Program-made: the position numbers and the translations under genes
The notes under the pieces: generated by a model
Databases searched by the model: none
The model's input: only the letters and a program-made list of their open reading frames with translations
Told to the model about the DNA's origin: nothing
In this document: one piece after another, positions 1-12,600 of the stretch
Numbering within the stretch: the first letter of the stretch is position 1
Layout: the number at the start of each line of letters is the position of its first letter
DNA from: Mastigamoeba balamuthi
Lineage: Eukaryota > Evosea > Mastigamoebida > Mastigamoebidae
Assembly: GCA_902651635.1 (NCBI GenBank)
Contig: CACRSC010000472.1
Span: 279,047 to 343,046 of the forward strand
Length of the DNA: 64,000 bases
Direction: 5' to 3'

Positions 1-756
1 GAAGGCGAAGAGGATCTGGAAGACGAAGACCTCGCGGAAGAGCCAGTTGTAGTAGTACCCACTGCCAGCCCGCCCGCCCCTGCGACGGGCGGTGCACCAG
101 AGGGAGAAGAGGAGGAAGAGGTGGAAGAGGAGTTGCTCGAAGACGAGTCAGCCACGGAGGAGCCCTCGATGGACGCTCAGGAGAACGGAGGCATGCAAGC
201 TGCGGGTAACGTGCCCCCCACCGCTGCCGCCGCTCCGTCAGATGACGCGCTGGAGGAGGAAGATCTCCTCGAGGAGGACGAGGAAGAACTCGAGAGCAAG
301 CCCCAGCCGCCCGCGAAGCAGCCAGCGCTTGCTGCCGTCGTCGAGGAGTCCTTCGGGCTGTCGCTCGAGCTATCGGACGACGGGGGCCGCCACGCGCCCA
401 AGAAGGCACCCACGACAGCCCCGGCAGCGCTGAAGCCGTCCGCCGCTGCAGACGACTCGCTGGACCTGTCGCTCGAGCTCGACGAGGACTCTGCTGCGGC
501 CAAGCTCAAGGCGAACGAGAGCACGCTGTCGCTGGACCTGTCGATCGACGGGCCAGCGCCGAAGAAGGCACCTAGCAGGGCAAAGGGGGCGGCGCCAGAC
601 GACCTGCTGGAGCTGTCGATGGACTCGCGGGACGAGAGCAGCAAGGGCGACGTGGACCTGTCGTTGTCAATCGACGAGGAGGCGCCCAAGCAGAAGAAGG
701 CGCCTGCACCGGCTCCAAGCGACGACCTGCTCGATGACCTGGAGCTCCTTCCGTGA
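1..756 (+). CDS. 3' end of an acidic, low-complexity protein (partial)
   Basis: The reading frame is open from the first base to a TGA at 754-756, so the start lies outside the window; the first in-frame ATG is at 172, so an annotated start near 121 would not be real. The visible ~251 residues are rich in Glu, Asp, Ala, Pro and Lys. They contain a degenerate repeat of about 30 residues built on the core LSLEL/LSLDL followed by acidic residues (cores SLELSDDG, SLELDEDS, SLDLSIDG, LELSMDS, SLSIDEE), with Lys-Pro-Ala linkers between, and end in DDLLDDLELLP. There is no membrane segment or known catalytic motif. Such alternating hydrophobic-acidic cores suggest short linear binding motifs on a disordered chain; the function is unknown. 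Coding status is inferred from the long open frame and repeat conservation. Confidence 0.6.
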   Translation, partial: EGEEDLEDEDLAEEPVVVVPTASPPAPATGGAPEGEEEEEVEEELLEDESATEEPSMDAQENGGMQAAGNVPPTAAAAPSDDALEEEDLLEEDEEELESKPQPPAKQPALAAVVEESFGLSLELSDDGGRHAPKKAPTTAPAALKPSAAADDSLDLSLELDEDSAAAKLKANESTLSLDLSIDGPAPKKAPSRAKGAAPDDLLELSMDSRDESSKGDVDLSLSIDEEAPKQKKAPAPAPSDDLLDDLELLP

Positions 757-1153
757 TGAGATAGCACAGAGCCCACTCTCCAGAACACAGAGAGGCTCTT
801 GCTCCTTCCGTCAGTTGTGACACGCTCAGGTGTTTATTTGCGGTTCATTTGTTCGCACGCTGCTGCAATGCCCTCAGGCAGCGACTAGGAGGGTTAGGTT
901 CCTAATGACACGTAGCAAACCCTCGTCCCCAGCCCACCCGCCCTGTGTCGGGTCAGTGGCCGAGTTGACCTCCGCCAACACAACGGCAGCCTCATGGGTT
1001 CACTGGAGAAGAAGCCAAGAGATCGATGCCAGTTTTGCAGTAGGACAAAGAGAGGGAGACTTCTCTATTGATGAACTGTGACCTACGCAGTAACGGCATT
1101 CGCGGGGGTGAGAGCCATTTGGCAGTAGGAACAGAGGGGCACCGGCATCCAGG
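757..1153. other. intergenic gap, nothing recognised
   Basis: About 400 bp between the acidic protein (stop 756, plus strand) and the first integrin-alpha-like gene (stop 1154, minus strand), which are tail to tail. I see only short open frames without codon signature and no repeat or RNA gene. It should hold the two 3' UTRs. Confidence 0.5.
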
Positions 1154-4100
1154 CTATTTGCTCGTCATCGAGATTTGCGCGTAACTGCCGCGGCGGCGTT
1201 TCCACATCACTGACGACGCCACTGACAGGGCAAAGACAGCCACGATGGCGCAGCACACTGAGATGGCGATGATGGCCGCCCTGTGGCTCACGACACGCTC
1301 CCTCGTCTCGACCCGCAGCACCAATGAGGCATGCTGGCCCCTGTTATCGACGACCACCACCGTGACGTTGCACATCCTCTTCGAAGTCGGGCGGAACGTC
1401 ATTCTCCGCAGAATATCCGTCAGCTGGCCCGCGTCCGCTAAGCGCGTTGTGAAATTGGTTCCGCGAGCGTGGCGTTCGTCCCCGAAAGCGACGCCATCGA
1501 CTTCGACGTCAAAGGTGACGATCCCTTGGAAGAGGCCGGAGCCGGGAGATGACACGGTGACCCGGGGCAGAGCGCAGTTCGACCCGACGGTGCACGCGAA
1601 CGACGTGTTGTCGGCAGCGAGGTTCAGCGACTGGGCGATCTCGATGATCCACTGCTGTGACACATACACGCCTCTCTTGTTCCTGGCCTTGGCGCTCACC
1701 TGCACTGTCCCGACATTGCAGCGGTCCATCTTGCTGTGAAACGCCCGGGTGGTGACGTCGTACTGGAGCCACGACGGCTGCACGTCGTACATGAAGAGAA
1801 CCTCGCCGTCGGGCTGCGTGAACACGTTGTGGGGCAGGCGGAACCTGTACTCCACGTCCACCCTTGCGCTGCAGCACTCCTCAGCGCTGCTGACGTTGGG
1901 TCCTGCGTCTGGCTCGTAGCCGCCCACGAGAACGTCGGCCGCGCCTATGCCCCGGAAGGTCGGCAATCCCAAGAGTAGAGCGGGCGTGCCAGAGGGCGTG
2001 AGGTGCGTCGCCACGCCGAGAGAACTGCCCAGATGCGACGACGGGCCTCCCGTTACAGTGAACCCGCGGGTCTCCAGGTCCCTCCAGCGCGCGAGACTGG
2101 GCCACGACTGGCGGCTTCCAAACAGGACGAAAGCCGTGCCTGAGTCCGGAGCACCCAGAGCGATGTCGCCCACGCCATCCATGTTGAAGTCATCGGCACT
2201 CGACACGACGGACCCTGCACTTGGCGTGCCCTGCGGGAGCTCGACGCGGGTCCCAGCACCCGTGGAAGACAGCCGGCCGAGGTCGACGACTGCAGGCCAC
2301 CAGCCACTACGCCCGAACACAACGTATGCCCTTGGGGCGCTCGCGCCAGATCCCATGCAGCCGATCACCAGGTCCGTCACGTTGTCGCCGTTGAAGTCCC
2401 CGGCGCTGCTCAGCGACCAGCCCAGGCGGTCGCCCTCGGCTTCGCCCTGGATCACGAACCCGTTCTTGCCGTCCAGCCACGACACGTCCACGCCCGACTG
2501 GTTGGCGTTGCTGCCCGAGCCGAAGAGCACGAACACGAGGCCGGCGCCGCTGCCGGGGGCCCCGATGGCCAGGTCAGCTATGCCGTCACCGTTGATGTCA
2601 ACGCTCGCCAGAGAAGTGCCCAGATCCGATCCGGCGAAGCTCTGCGCCGTCACTTGGAAGCCGTTTTGGCCCGACAGCTGGGACAGCGGGACCTCGAGTC
2701 CCAGCCCAGACGCACCCCCATAGACCACGTAGGCAACCTCGAGCGCCGGCACCCCGATGGCCACCTCGGAGACCCCGTCGCCGTTGATGTCTCCCAGGGA
2801 GGTGAGCGCGATGCCCGTGGCGTTGCCCAAGTCGCCAGTGATAGTTGAGGAGATCGTTTCGTTGGGGGTCTCGAGGTCCACTGCGGGCATTTCCATACTC
2901 CAGTACCACGTGGACGAGCCGTAGACAACGTGCACCTGACCCTCGCCGGCGTCCGAGGCGATCAGAAAGTCTGATAGGCCGTCTCCGTTGACATCGCCGC
3001 CGCCCGCGACGGCAGATCCACAACGCGCACCGGGCGTGGAGCAGCGGAAGTCCAGTGACCACTCGATGGGGTGCGTGAGCGAGCCTCCAACCGTGCCGCT
3101 GATCAGGAACGCGCTCCCGGAGCGCCCGGGGTCTCTGCCAGGCGACCCCACCAGAAAGTCATCCAGGCTGTCCCCGTTGGCGTCGCCCACGCAGCTTATG
3201 GACTGGCCCAGCGCGTAGCCCAGAGGGACCGAGTTAACAGAGACTGACGCCACGCTGTCCACCTCGAAAGAACCCGTCCGATTGACGCCGCCGAGGATGA
3301 TGTAGTTGGAGCCCAGAGAGCTCGCACTTACACCAATGATGCCGAGCAGCAGGTCCGGCACAGCGTCGCCGTTGAGGTCGCCAGAGCTGGGGGTGATGAT
3401 TTGCCCATATGAAGTTATTAGCCCGTTGTTGGTGGGCGGGGCAGTCACGGAGAACCCTCTGCCCTGGCTGGACCACTCCCGCAGCTCGATGCTGCGCGGC
3501 CATGCGCCCCGCGCGCCGTACACAACAGAGCAGAGAGGCCCTGAGGACGAGTTCTGGCACACAGCGAAGTCGGGAACCCCATCGCTGTTGATGTCGCCGA
3601 CCGCGGCGCCCCTGTAAGAGCTGTAGCCATAGAGGGCTTCGGAGTTGGGGTAGCCCTGCAGTAGTACGCCCTCGCTGGAGAGGTCCACATGCGTCCGCCA
3701 GGCACCCGCTGTCCCGAGCAGGAGATGGCACAGCATCGTCCCCTTGCTGTAGGTTGATGTGGTAGCGAACACCAGCAGGTCGCCCACAGAGTCACCATTG
3801 ACGTCACCCGCACCGGCCACCGAAACGCCGGCGAGGCTCTGGCCCGTGGCACCCACGATGTCGGTGGTGTTGGCCGTGCGGTCGGGGACCACCAGCCGGG
3901 GGAACACCGCACGGCCCATGATCAGCGTCACGCGCCCCCTGTCGTTATCGCTGTGCATGTCGCCCAGGGCCAAGTCGTCCACGCCGTCGCCGTTGACGTC
4001 GCCGACGCCCTCGAGGGTGGCCCACTGCTCGGCGGATACCGCGAAGCCGTTGAAGTCCGCAGCCGAGGCGTTCACCAGCGCCGGCGTGGAACTCCCAAAG

Positions 4101-4806
4101 ACGACGACCTTGTCCACCGCCACGTCTGCGAGCCCGTCGCCGTTGACGTCCCCAATCGCCGACACCTTGTTTGTGTCTCTGGTGCCGATTATGGCGAACC
4201 CGTCCTCTGCGGAGATGTTCACGCCGACCACGCCCTGCATGGCCACCGTCATGAGGCTTGCCTCTCTCTCACGGCTCTTCAACCAAGATCAACCCGGTGA
4301 CGTAGGCAAGAGGAAAAAGGACGAACTTGGGGCCAGGCGGTGCGGTTCCTGCGACCGAAGAGGACGATCGACAGCCCCCGCGTGGTTGCGCTGAAGGCCA
4401 CGTCATCGATACCATCGCCGTTGACGTCGCCGGCGACCACTGCCACGAGGCACTGCCAGAGCCAGCTGTCGCTGTCGCACGTGTCGCCGACGACGACGAT
4501 GCCTCTGCCGTCAGCGAGCGCCCCGTCGAAGTCGCCGACTCCACGCACACCGAGCGACGCGTTCAGCGGGCCGAAGACGATCCAGAACACGCAAGAGTCG
4601 GTGGCGAGGACGGCGTCGGGGTGGCCGTCGCCGTCGACGTCGCCCGTGCTGACGCCGGTGCCCGTGGTGACGACGATCGAGGAAGTGTCGACGACGGGCA
4701 CGCCCACGGGGTACCTGATCTGGCTGGAATGCAAGTCGGGCCACACGGCGCCCGACGACAAGGCCATGTGCAGCCACGAGGCCAGTAGGAGCAGAGGCAG
4801 ACGCAT
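1154..4806 (-). CDS. integrin-alpha-like FG-GAP receptor, copy A
   Basis: Two exons: 4806-4327 and 4234-1154, with a 92-bp intron (4326-4235, donor GTTCGT, acceptor GCAG); spliced product 1186 residues. The intron is placed by alignment with the three paralogues, which keep it at the same spot. A signal peptide (MRLPLLLLASW...) is followed by thirteen FG-GAP blades, each with a calcium-binding loop of the type DVNGDGxxD, plus one degenerate blade, so fourteen blades or two possible seven-bladed propellers. Then come a region resembling the dystroglycan-type cadherin-like (CADG/He_PIG) fold (PSWLQYDVTTR), one membrane helix, and a short basic tail (KRRRGSYAQIS). The integrin-alpha cytoplasmic motif GFFKR is absent, so it is integrin-like rather than a proven integrin. 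Expected to be a plasma-membrane adhesion or recognition receptor. Stop codon is TAG. Confidence 0.85.
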
Positions 4807-4867
4807 GGGGCTGGTGCTTGCTGTTGTGCTGCTGTGTTGTGTTTGTTTTGGTTAAATATTTGGATGA

Positions 4868-4892
4868 AATGTGTCAGGTGTGGGGAGAAAGA
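4868..4892 (-). promoter_or_regulatory. conserved upstream element of the FG-GAP genes
   Basis: The stretch upstream of copy A (minus strand, about 65-85 bp before the start codon) contains, on the plus strand, GTGTCAGGTGTGGGGA. A near-identical element lies upstream of copy C (about 13279-13295) and a related one upstream of copy F (about 28845-28860). Conservation may only reflect recent duplication, so regulatory function is inferred. Confidence 0.3.
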
Positions 4893-5303
4893 AGATCAAG
4901 GAGATAGTGATTTTTGGACACAACTGCCTCATGTGTTGACTCCGTCTCAGTCGCGGGCGCTGTTTGCTCGTGGGTTCATCTGCCTGCTCTCGTTGTGCAC
5001 ATCGCTGGCGACATTGTGATTTTGACTTTTCGGGGCTGGTATCACCCGCAGGCGACGTTCCTCTTCTGGGTCGACCGCGACGCGCTGCCGCAGGGCGTCA
5101 GCCAAGAGAGCTTCTTGTTGTGAAAACCCGAAGAAGGTCGATTTATGCTCCTCAAACCCCAATGGAAAAGTGAAAAAGAGAAAAATTGTTTCACGAAAAT
5201 GCACCCGCCCGCCCCGCCCCTGCCGGCTCGTCCCGCCCACTCGTTTGCACCGTTCGCGTGCCACAGAGAGCCATTTTATTTGTCACGGGGCCGAATGGTT
5301 GGC

Positions 5304-5494
5304 TCACTGCACGCTCGGCGACTTGGCAGGGGGCTCCTCAACGGCAGGAGCGTCCTCTGCGAGCGGGACTCCACAGCCACGTCCGTGGCCCCCACGGGGA
5401 GCACCCCGTCCGCGGCCACCACGGTCACGCCCACGGCCATATCCACGTCCGCGGCTGGCCACAAGGACGACCTGCTGCCCGGGCACAACCACCC
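5304..5494 (-). pseudogene. relic 3' exon of an RG-rich protein
   Basis: On the minus strand a 60-odd-codon frame begins after a possible acceptor (CTCACAG|A) and reads VVVPGQQVVLVASRGRG, then an Arg-Gly-rich tail typical of RNA-binding proteins (GRGYGRGRDRGGRGRG) and ends at a TGA. An in-frame TAG lies just upstream and the next gene begins at 5663, so no earlier exons are available. The simplest reading is a stranded gene fragment in the gap between copies A and B; a chance frame in GC-rich DNA cannot be excluded. Confidence 0.3.
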
Positions 5495-5662
5495 GATATC
5501 TGTGAGTCTACACCTGTCGTAGGTTGTGTTGTGTCCCTCAGGTACTAAACACTTTGACCTGATTTCATATCACCTCATACAAATATCAAATTTTGGGGAG
5601 GACAAACCGGCTCATTTTCTTCATTTAGCGCTGTTGCTGTGGTTTGAGGTGGACATCAGCAA

Positions 5663-8600
5663 TCAGTAGGAGGTACTCATGTAGGAGGGACGGTTGCGCA
5701 TGCTCATCACCAAGACTGTGACCGCAACAGTTCCGATAACTGCAAGGGCAACAGCACTGCAGACACCAATGGCAGTGAGTACTCTGGTGTCTCTTGGACG
5801 CTTCGGCCTCTCGGTCATCTTCACATGGATCGTCAGGGCGCAATGCTGTTGCCTGTTGTCACTGACCACGACTGTGATGTTGCTCAGCTGTGTGGAGGAG
5901 GGGCAGAATGACAGATTTCTGATTCTCTCTGTAAGTGCTTCCGAGGATCCGCGATGGAAATAAACGGTCGTTCTACTGTAGAATGTTCTTCCTTCGTAGA
6001 AAATGTCCACGTCATCATTGAAGATCATCATGGCCTCGAAGTCATCGAAGACGGGCGGTGAGCTCACTGTCACTAGAGGGAGTCTGCAGCCGGACCCCAC
6101 CGTGCAGGCGCAGCTCGAGTTGGCAGCGGCAAGGGTAAGCGTCTGGGAGACTGTGATATCCCACGACTGTGTCACAGAGACACCACGCTTGTTCGCTGCC
6201 TGTGCCACAACCCGGAAAACGCCAACTTCTGTCCAGCGCATGCTGCTGTGAATGGTCCTTGTAGTACTGTTGAACTCTAGCCACGAAGGTGTGATGAGCA
6301 CAGAGATTTTCTCACCGTCCGGTTGTGTGAAAGTAGAGTTGGGGAGCTGGAAACTGAATTGTCTGTCGATTTGGGCATTACAGCATCCAGGCACTCTGCT
6401 CATATTCTCTCCCCGTGATGGCTCATACCCACCCTCTATTACATGAGCATATCCAATGCCACGGATTCTCGGAACGCCGATTAACAGCGAAGGAACAGTG
6501 GAATCCCAGCTCTTGCTGTGACCAAGTGACATTCCCGTCTGAGAGTAGTTTCGACCTGAGAGAACGAAACCGGCCTCTTTTGAATCTCCCCAGACAACGA
6601 CTGCAGGCCATTTGATGCGCTGTCCGAACAGTATGAAAACTTTGCTCGACAGTGGGGCCCCAACAGCAATGTCACTGAGGCCATCAAGGTTGAAGTCTCC
6701 AGCACTTGAGACAACAGATCCCGCACTTGGTATGTTTGGGGGAGGTACCATACAGAACCCATATCCAGTCTCTCGCAATGCGCTGAGTTCAACGACAGGT
6801 GGCCATTTCCCCTTCCTCCCAAAGATGACGCAGGCTTTCCCGGTGCTATCGTCAGCCCTCATGCTTCCAACAACCAGATCGGCGATTGAGTCGCCGTTGA
6901 CATCACCAGAATTGGACACAGACAAACCAACGCCATCACCCTGCAACTCGCCGTTGATGGCAAACCCATTGGAACCATCGAGGGCAGAAGCGTTGAGCTC
7001 GATAATTCCGAGAACCCGTGCGCCAAAGAGAACATACACTTTTCCAGCACCACCGCCCGGTGCCCCAACAGCCACGTCAGAAACACCGTCTCCATTGATG
7101 TCGACCCCTGTGACAGAGTGCCCCAGCAAATCTCCACGGCCCTGCGAGCCGCGAACCCGGAAGCCATTACTACCATTTAGCTCCTCGAGGGCCAACTTGG
7201 CTCCCAGGCCACCTGAGCGGCCATACACCATGTAGGCTGTTCCGGTGGATGGAACTCCTATGAATATATCCGACAGCCTGTCGCCGTTGATGTCGCCAAC
7301 AATTGCCAGAGATGGCGCAGTCCAGTTGCTATTCTGGCCAACAATGGTGGTACCAACTGTCTCGTTGATAGACTCGAGATCAACACTATATCCGATTCCA
7401 GCCACGCTCCATGCTCGAGACCCATAGAGAAGGTAGGCGGCGCCCGTTCCATAATCAGATGATATGAGGAAGTCTGACAAACCATCGCCATTGATGTCGC
7501 CACCGCCGGCAACCGCTGACCCGCAGTGTGCATTGCCCGCACTGCACCTGAGGGCCACCGTCCACTGTGTGTACAAGTGCCCCGGCACACTGGGGCTTCC
7601 ACGAACAAGGAACGCAGCGCCGGCCCTTGCGGGGCCCCGACCAGGCGACCCCACCACATAGTCGTCGGAGCCATCGCCGTCGACGTCTCCTGCACTGCTG
7701 ATCGACTGGCCCAGGGCATAGCCCAGGGGGGCGGAGCTGATCTTAATACCCGAGTGATCTTGTTGCGGTTGGCCGATGTCAATTGACCCCGACTTGGTGT
7801 CGCCCCCAAAGATCACGCAGGCCGACCCCAGTGCGTCCTCTCTGTCCTCTGTGCACCCGAGCAGAAGGTCTGGCACCTTGTCCCCGTTGATGTCGCCGGC
7901 TGCTGCCACAATCGGGACCTGTGATGGGGTAACGCTGGGACAGAACGCGCGGAATCCCTGGCCTGGTCTGTTCCACTCGCGTAGCACGATGTCACTTGGC
8001 CACTGGCCCCGCGACCCGTACACCACGAAGCACTGCGGGTCGTCCGAGGTCTGGCATACAATGAAGTCCCCGATGCCGTCGCCATTGAGATCTCCGAGGG
8101 CAGCGCCCTGGAACCGGGAAGAATACTCCACATCGGCGTCACCGTGCAGGTGGACCCCCGTGCTCAGGTCCACCGAGGGGCTCCACGATCCAGCTGTGCC
8201 GAACACGAGGCGGCAGTGAATCATACTCTGGTAGGACCTGCTGCTCCAGTCGTCCTTCTTCGAGAACACCAGCAGATCGCCGACTGAGTCGCCGTTGACG
8301 TCCCCTGCGCCGCCGACAGCCACACCGGTGTACTTCTCACCCTCGCAGCCCACGAGGACACTCACGTCCGCTGTTGTGTTGTCGACCAGGCGGGGGAATC
8401 CCCTGCGGCCCATGACCACCAACACACGGCCCCTATCCTCTCTATGCGCCATCTCATTCACTGCAATGTCTGCCAGCCCATCGCCGTTGACGTCTCCCAC
8501 GCCGCGCAGAGATCCACCAGAGGCGGTTGCGACCTGGAAACCGTCAAAGTCCAGGGACGAGATGCGCTGTAGGGTCGGAGAGGCACTCCCGAAGATCACA

Positions 8601-9286
8601 GTGTTTCCCAGTGCCACGTCATCATACCCGTCGCCATTCACGTCGCCCACCCCCACAGCGTCATCAGATGTGTCGCCGATTATGGCAAACCCGTCCTCTG
8701 CTGAGATGTTCCGGTCCAGGATTCCCTGTGGATTTCATTGTGAGTTAAAGAGAGGCGCTCATCAGGTCGATCGAAGAGGAGGGCAGAGAACCGTTGGCCA
8801 TGACGACCTGTTTCGGCGTCCGTAAAGCACGAAGGCCTCCCCAGACCGATGTCTCCTGCTGGTAAACGCCACGTCGTCGATGCGGTCACCATTGACGTCG
8901 CCTGCAACAACCATGCCGGGCGCCTCTTCCCAAAACTCGAGCTCGCTGACATTGCAAGTGACGATGGATGCGCCTCTGCCACCCCTCAGAGCTCCGTCGT
9001 CGTCGTCGACGCCGCGCACGCCGACGGACGCGCTGAGCGGCCCAAAGACGATCCAGGTGACGCACGCTGTGGTCCCGACGACAACGTCGGGGTGGTTGTC
9101 ACCGTCGACGTCTCCCGAGCCGAGGCTGGCGCCTGCGTACGGGGTGACGATCTTGTCCATCACCAGGTATCCATCTCTGAAGCCTGCTTCGATGTCGGGC
9201 CATACAGCCCCGTTGGAAGCTGCGGGGAGCGGCAGCACCACCAGCAGCAGCAGAGTGGGTGTCAGGTACACGAGGAGCCGGTGCAT
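5663..9286 (-). CDS. integrin-alpha-like FG-GAP receptor, copy B
   Basis: Two exons: 9286-8792 and 8725-5663, intron 8791-8726 (66 bp, GTTCTC...CACAG); spliced product about 1185 residues. A signal peptide with an LLLLVVLPLPAAS core precedes thirteen FG-GAP blades with DxNGDxxxD loops plus one degenerate blade, then a CADG-like domain (PSWLEFNSTTR), a membrane segment near the C-terminus (ALAVIGTVAVTVLVM) and a short tail ending in SYMSTSY. It is the most diverged of the four genes: lower GC at synonymous sites in the 3' half, different tail, and the intron is shorter but at the same codon (after WPT). Its 5' portion has been copied to 15640-17168. Likely a calcium-dependent cell-surface receptor; ligand unknown. 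Confidence 0.85.
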
Positions 9287-9603
9287 TGCTGAGGCGGTTG
9301 TGGTGTGATGACGGCAAGACTTCTGCGGCGCGGTGACTCACAGGGTTTCGGAATGGATTTCGGAAACCGACGAAGAAGGGCAGCTGGTGCAGTCGATCCA
9401 GGACTGTTTTGGTGGATCGCACCCGCTGGCCTTGGTCTACGGAATTAAACAAGTATCTTTCTGATTCGAACTGCCGTCTTGCGCGACTCCATCGATACTC
9501 TGTGTCAGCACCCTTGTAACGAGACCACACAAATGGTCAGGGCCCTTTGTTCACTGTGGGTTCCGGGGGAACAACTTCAGCCCTCGAGCAGCAAAGCACC
9601 TGC
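9287..9603. promoter_or_regulatory. intergenic between copies B and C
   Basis: This 317-bp spacer carries the promoter of copy B and the 3' UTR of copy C, both minus strand. Its half near 9455-9560 recurs, diverged, at about 17270-17360, between the truncated B-like and C-like pseudogenes, which shows that the junction itself was duplicated. No other feature recognised. Confidence 0.4.
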
Positions 9604-12600
9604 CTACTTGCTCGTCGTCGAGATTGGCGCGTAGCTGCCGCGGCGGCGGTTCCGCACCACCGACATCGCCACTGCCAGGGCGACGACAGCCACGACGGCG
9701 CAGCTCACTGAGGTGGCAATGATGGCCGCCCTGTGGCTCACGACACGCTCCCTCATCTCGACCCGCAGCACCAATGAGGCATGCTGGCCCCTGTTGTCGC
9801 TGACCACCACCGTGATGATGCTCAACCTCTTCGAAGTCGGGCGGAACGTCATGCTTCGCAGAACTTGCGTAAGAATGACCGAGCTCTTGTAGTACGTCGT
9901 GAAATTCGTCCCGTGAGCGTTGTGTTCGTCCCCGAAAGCGACGCCGTCGACCTCGGCGTCGAAGACGACGGTCCCCTGGAAGAAGCCGGACCCTGGAGAG
10001 GACACGGTGACAGCGGGGAGAGCGCAGTCCGACCCGATGATGCACTCGAACGACGTGTTTTCGGTAGCGAGGCTCAGAGACTGGGCGATCACGATGGTCC
10101 ACTGCTGCGACACGTACACGCCCCTCTGGTTCCTAGCCTTTGCACTCGCCTGCATTGTCCCGACGTTGTTGTAGGCCATCGGGTTGTGAAACGTCCGTGT
10201 GGTGACGTCGTACTGGAGCCACGACGGCTGCACGTCGTAGACAAAGAGAACCTCGCCGTCGGGCTGCGTGAACACGTTGTGGGGGAGGCGGAACCTGTAC
10301 TCCACGTCCACCGCGGCACTGCAGCACCCATCGGCGCTGCTGACGTTGGGTCCTGCGTCTGGCTCGTAGCCGCCTTTGATCGCGTAGGCCAAGCCAATTC
10401 CAAATATGTTTGGCATCCCGACGAGCAGTGCGGGCGTGGAGGGCGTACGGCGCTTCGCGGACCCCAGGGATCTGCCCAGCAGCGACCACTTGGCCGCGGT
10501 TACAGCGAACCCGCGGGTATGCAGGTCCCCCCAGCGGACGAGGCTGGGCCACGACTGGCGGCTTCCAAACAGGACGAAAGCCGTGCCCGAGTCTGGGGAA
10601 CCCAGAGCGATGTCACCCACGCCATCCATGTTGAAGTCATCGGCACTCGACACGACGGACCCTGCACTTGGCGTGCCCTGCGGGAGCTCGACGCGGGTCC
10701 CAGCACCCGTGGAAGACAGCCGGCCAAGGTCGACGACTGCAGGCCACCAGCCACTACGCCCGAACACAACGTATGCCCTGGGGGTGCTGGCGCCAGACCC
10801 CATGCAGCCGATCACCAGGTCCGTCACGTTGTCGCCGTTGAAGTCCCCGGCGCTGCTCAGCGACCAGCCCAGGCGGTCGCCCTCGGCTTCGCCCTGGATC
10901 ACGAACCCGTTCTTGCCGTCCAGCCACGACACGTCCACGCTCGACTGGTTGGCGTTGCTGCCCGAGCCGAAGAGCACGAACACGAGGCCGGCGCCGCTGC
11001 CGGGGGCCCCGATGGCCAGGTCAGCTATGCCGTCACCGTTGATGTCAACGCTCGCCAGAGAAGTGCCCAGATCCGATCCGGCGAAGCTCTGCGCCGTCAC
11101 TTGGAAGCCGTTTTGGCCTGACAGCTGGGACAGCGGGACCTCGAGTCCCAGCCCAGACGCACTCCCATAGACCACGTAGGCAACCTCGAGCGCCGGCACC
11201 CCGATGGCCACCTCGGAGACCCCGTCGCCGTTGATGTCTCCCAGGGAGGTGAGCGCGATGCCCGTGGCGTTGCTCAAGTCGCCAGTGATGGTCGAGGCGA
11301 TCGTTTCGTTGGGGGTCTCGAGGTCCACTGCGGGCATTTCCATACTCCAGTACCACGTGGGCGAGCCGTAGACGACGTGCACCTGACCCTCGCCGGCGTC
11401 CGAGGCAATCAGGAAGTCCGACAGGCCGTCTCCGTTGACATCGCCGCCACCCGCGACGACAGATCCGCAGCGGGCGCCAGGCGTGGTGCAGAGGAAGTCC
11501 AGCGACCACTTGATTGGGTACGTTATGGGGTCATCCACTGTGCCGCTGATCAGGAACGCGCTCCCGGAGCGCCCGGGGTCTCTGCCAGGAGACCCCACCA
11601 GGAAGTCGTCCAGGCTGTCCCCGTTGGCATCGCCCACGCAGCTGATGGACTGGCCCAGCGCGTAGCCCAGAGGGACTGAGTTAACAGAGACCGACGCCAC
11701 GCTGTCCACCTCGAAAGAGCCCGTCCGATTGATGCCGCCAAGGATGACATAGTTTGAACCAAGCGAAGTTGCACTGACACGCGTGCTGCCGAGCAGCAGG
11801 TCCGGCACAGCGTCGCCGTTGAGGTCGCCAGAGCTGGGGACGAATATGTTGTTGGTGGGCGGGGCAGTCACGGAGAACCCTCTGCCCTGGCTGCACCACT
11901 GCTGCAGCTCGATGCTTCGCGGCCACGCGCCCCGCGCGCCGTACACAACAGAGCATAGAGGCCCTGAGTACGAGTTCTGGCACACAGCGAAGTCGGGAAC
12001 CCCGTCGCTGTTGATGTCGCCGACTGCGGCTCCCCCATAAGAGTATTCGTAGGCGGACTCGCAGTTGGGGTCGCCGCGCAGCAGGACGCTCTCGCTGGAG
12101 AGGTCCACCAGCTGGTGCCATGTACCCACGGTCCCGAGCAGGAGGTGGCACAGCATCGTCCCCTGATATTGCGACGTGGTGGCGAACACCAGCAGGTCGC
12201 CCACAGAGTCACCGTTGACGTCGCCCGCGCCGGCCACCGAGACGCCGGCGAGGCTCTGGCCCGTGGCGCCCACGATGTCGGTGGTGTTGGCCGTGCGGTT
12301 GGGGACCACCAGCCGGGGGAACACCGCACGGCCCATGATCAGCGTCACGTGCCCCCTGTTGTTGTCGCTGTACTCGTCGGCCAGAGCCAAGTCGGCCACA
12401 CCGTCGTCATTGACGTCGCCGACGCCCTCGAGGGTGGCTCTCGGCTTGGCGGCCACAAAGAAGCCATTGAAGTCTGCAGCCGAGGCGTTCACCAGCGCCG
12501 GCGTGGCGCTCCCGAAGACGACGACCTTGTCCACCGCCACGTCTGCGAGCTCGTCACCGTTGACGTCCCCAATCGCCGACACCCTCATTCTTCCTCTGGT

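Noticed and set aside
1154-4806. Calling copies A-F true integrin alpha
   Set aside because: The GFFKR cytoplasmic motif and recognisable integrin-alpha leg domains are missing; integrin-alpha-like is as far as the sequence goes.
9781-11121. 446-codon plus-strand frame opposite FG-GAP copy C (and similar ones opposite A, B and F)
   Set aside because: It is antisense to a gene with signal peptide, FG-GAP motifs and paralogue support; the GC-rich repeated GDxNGDG codons keep the opposite strand open. No motif or splice structure of its own.
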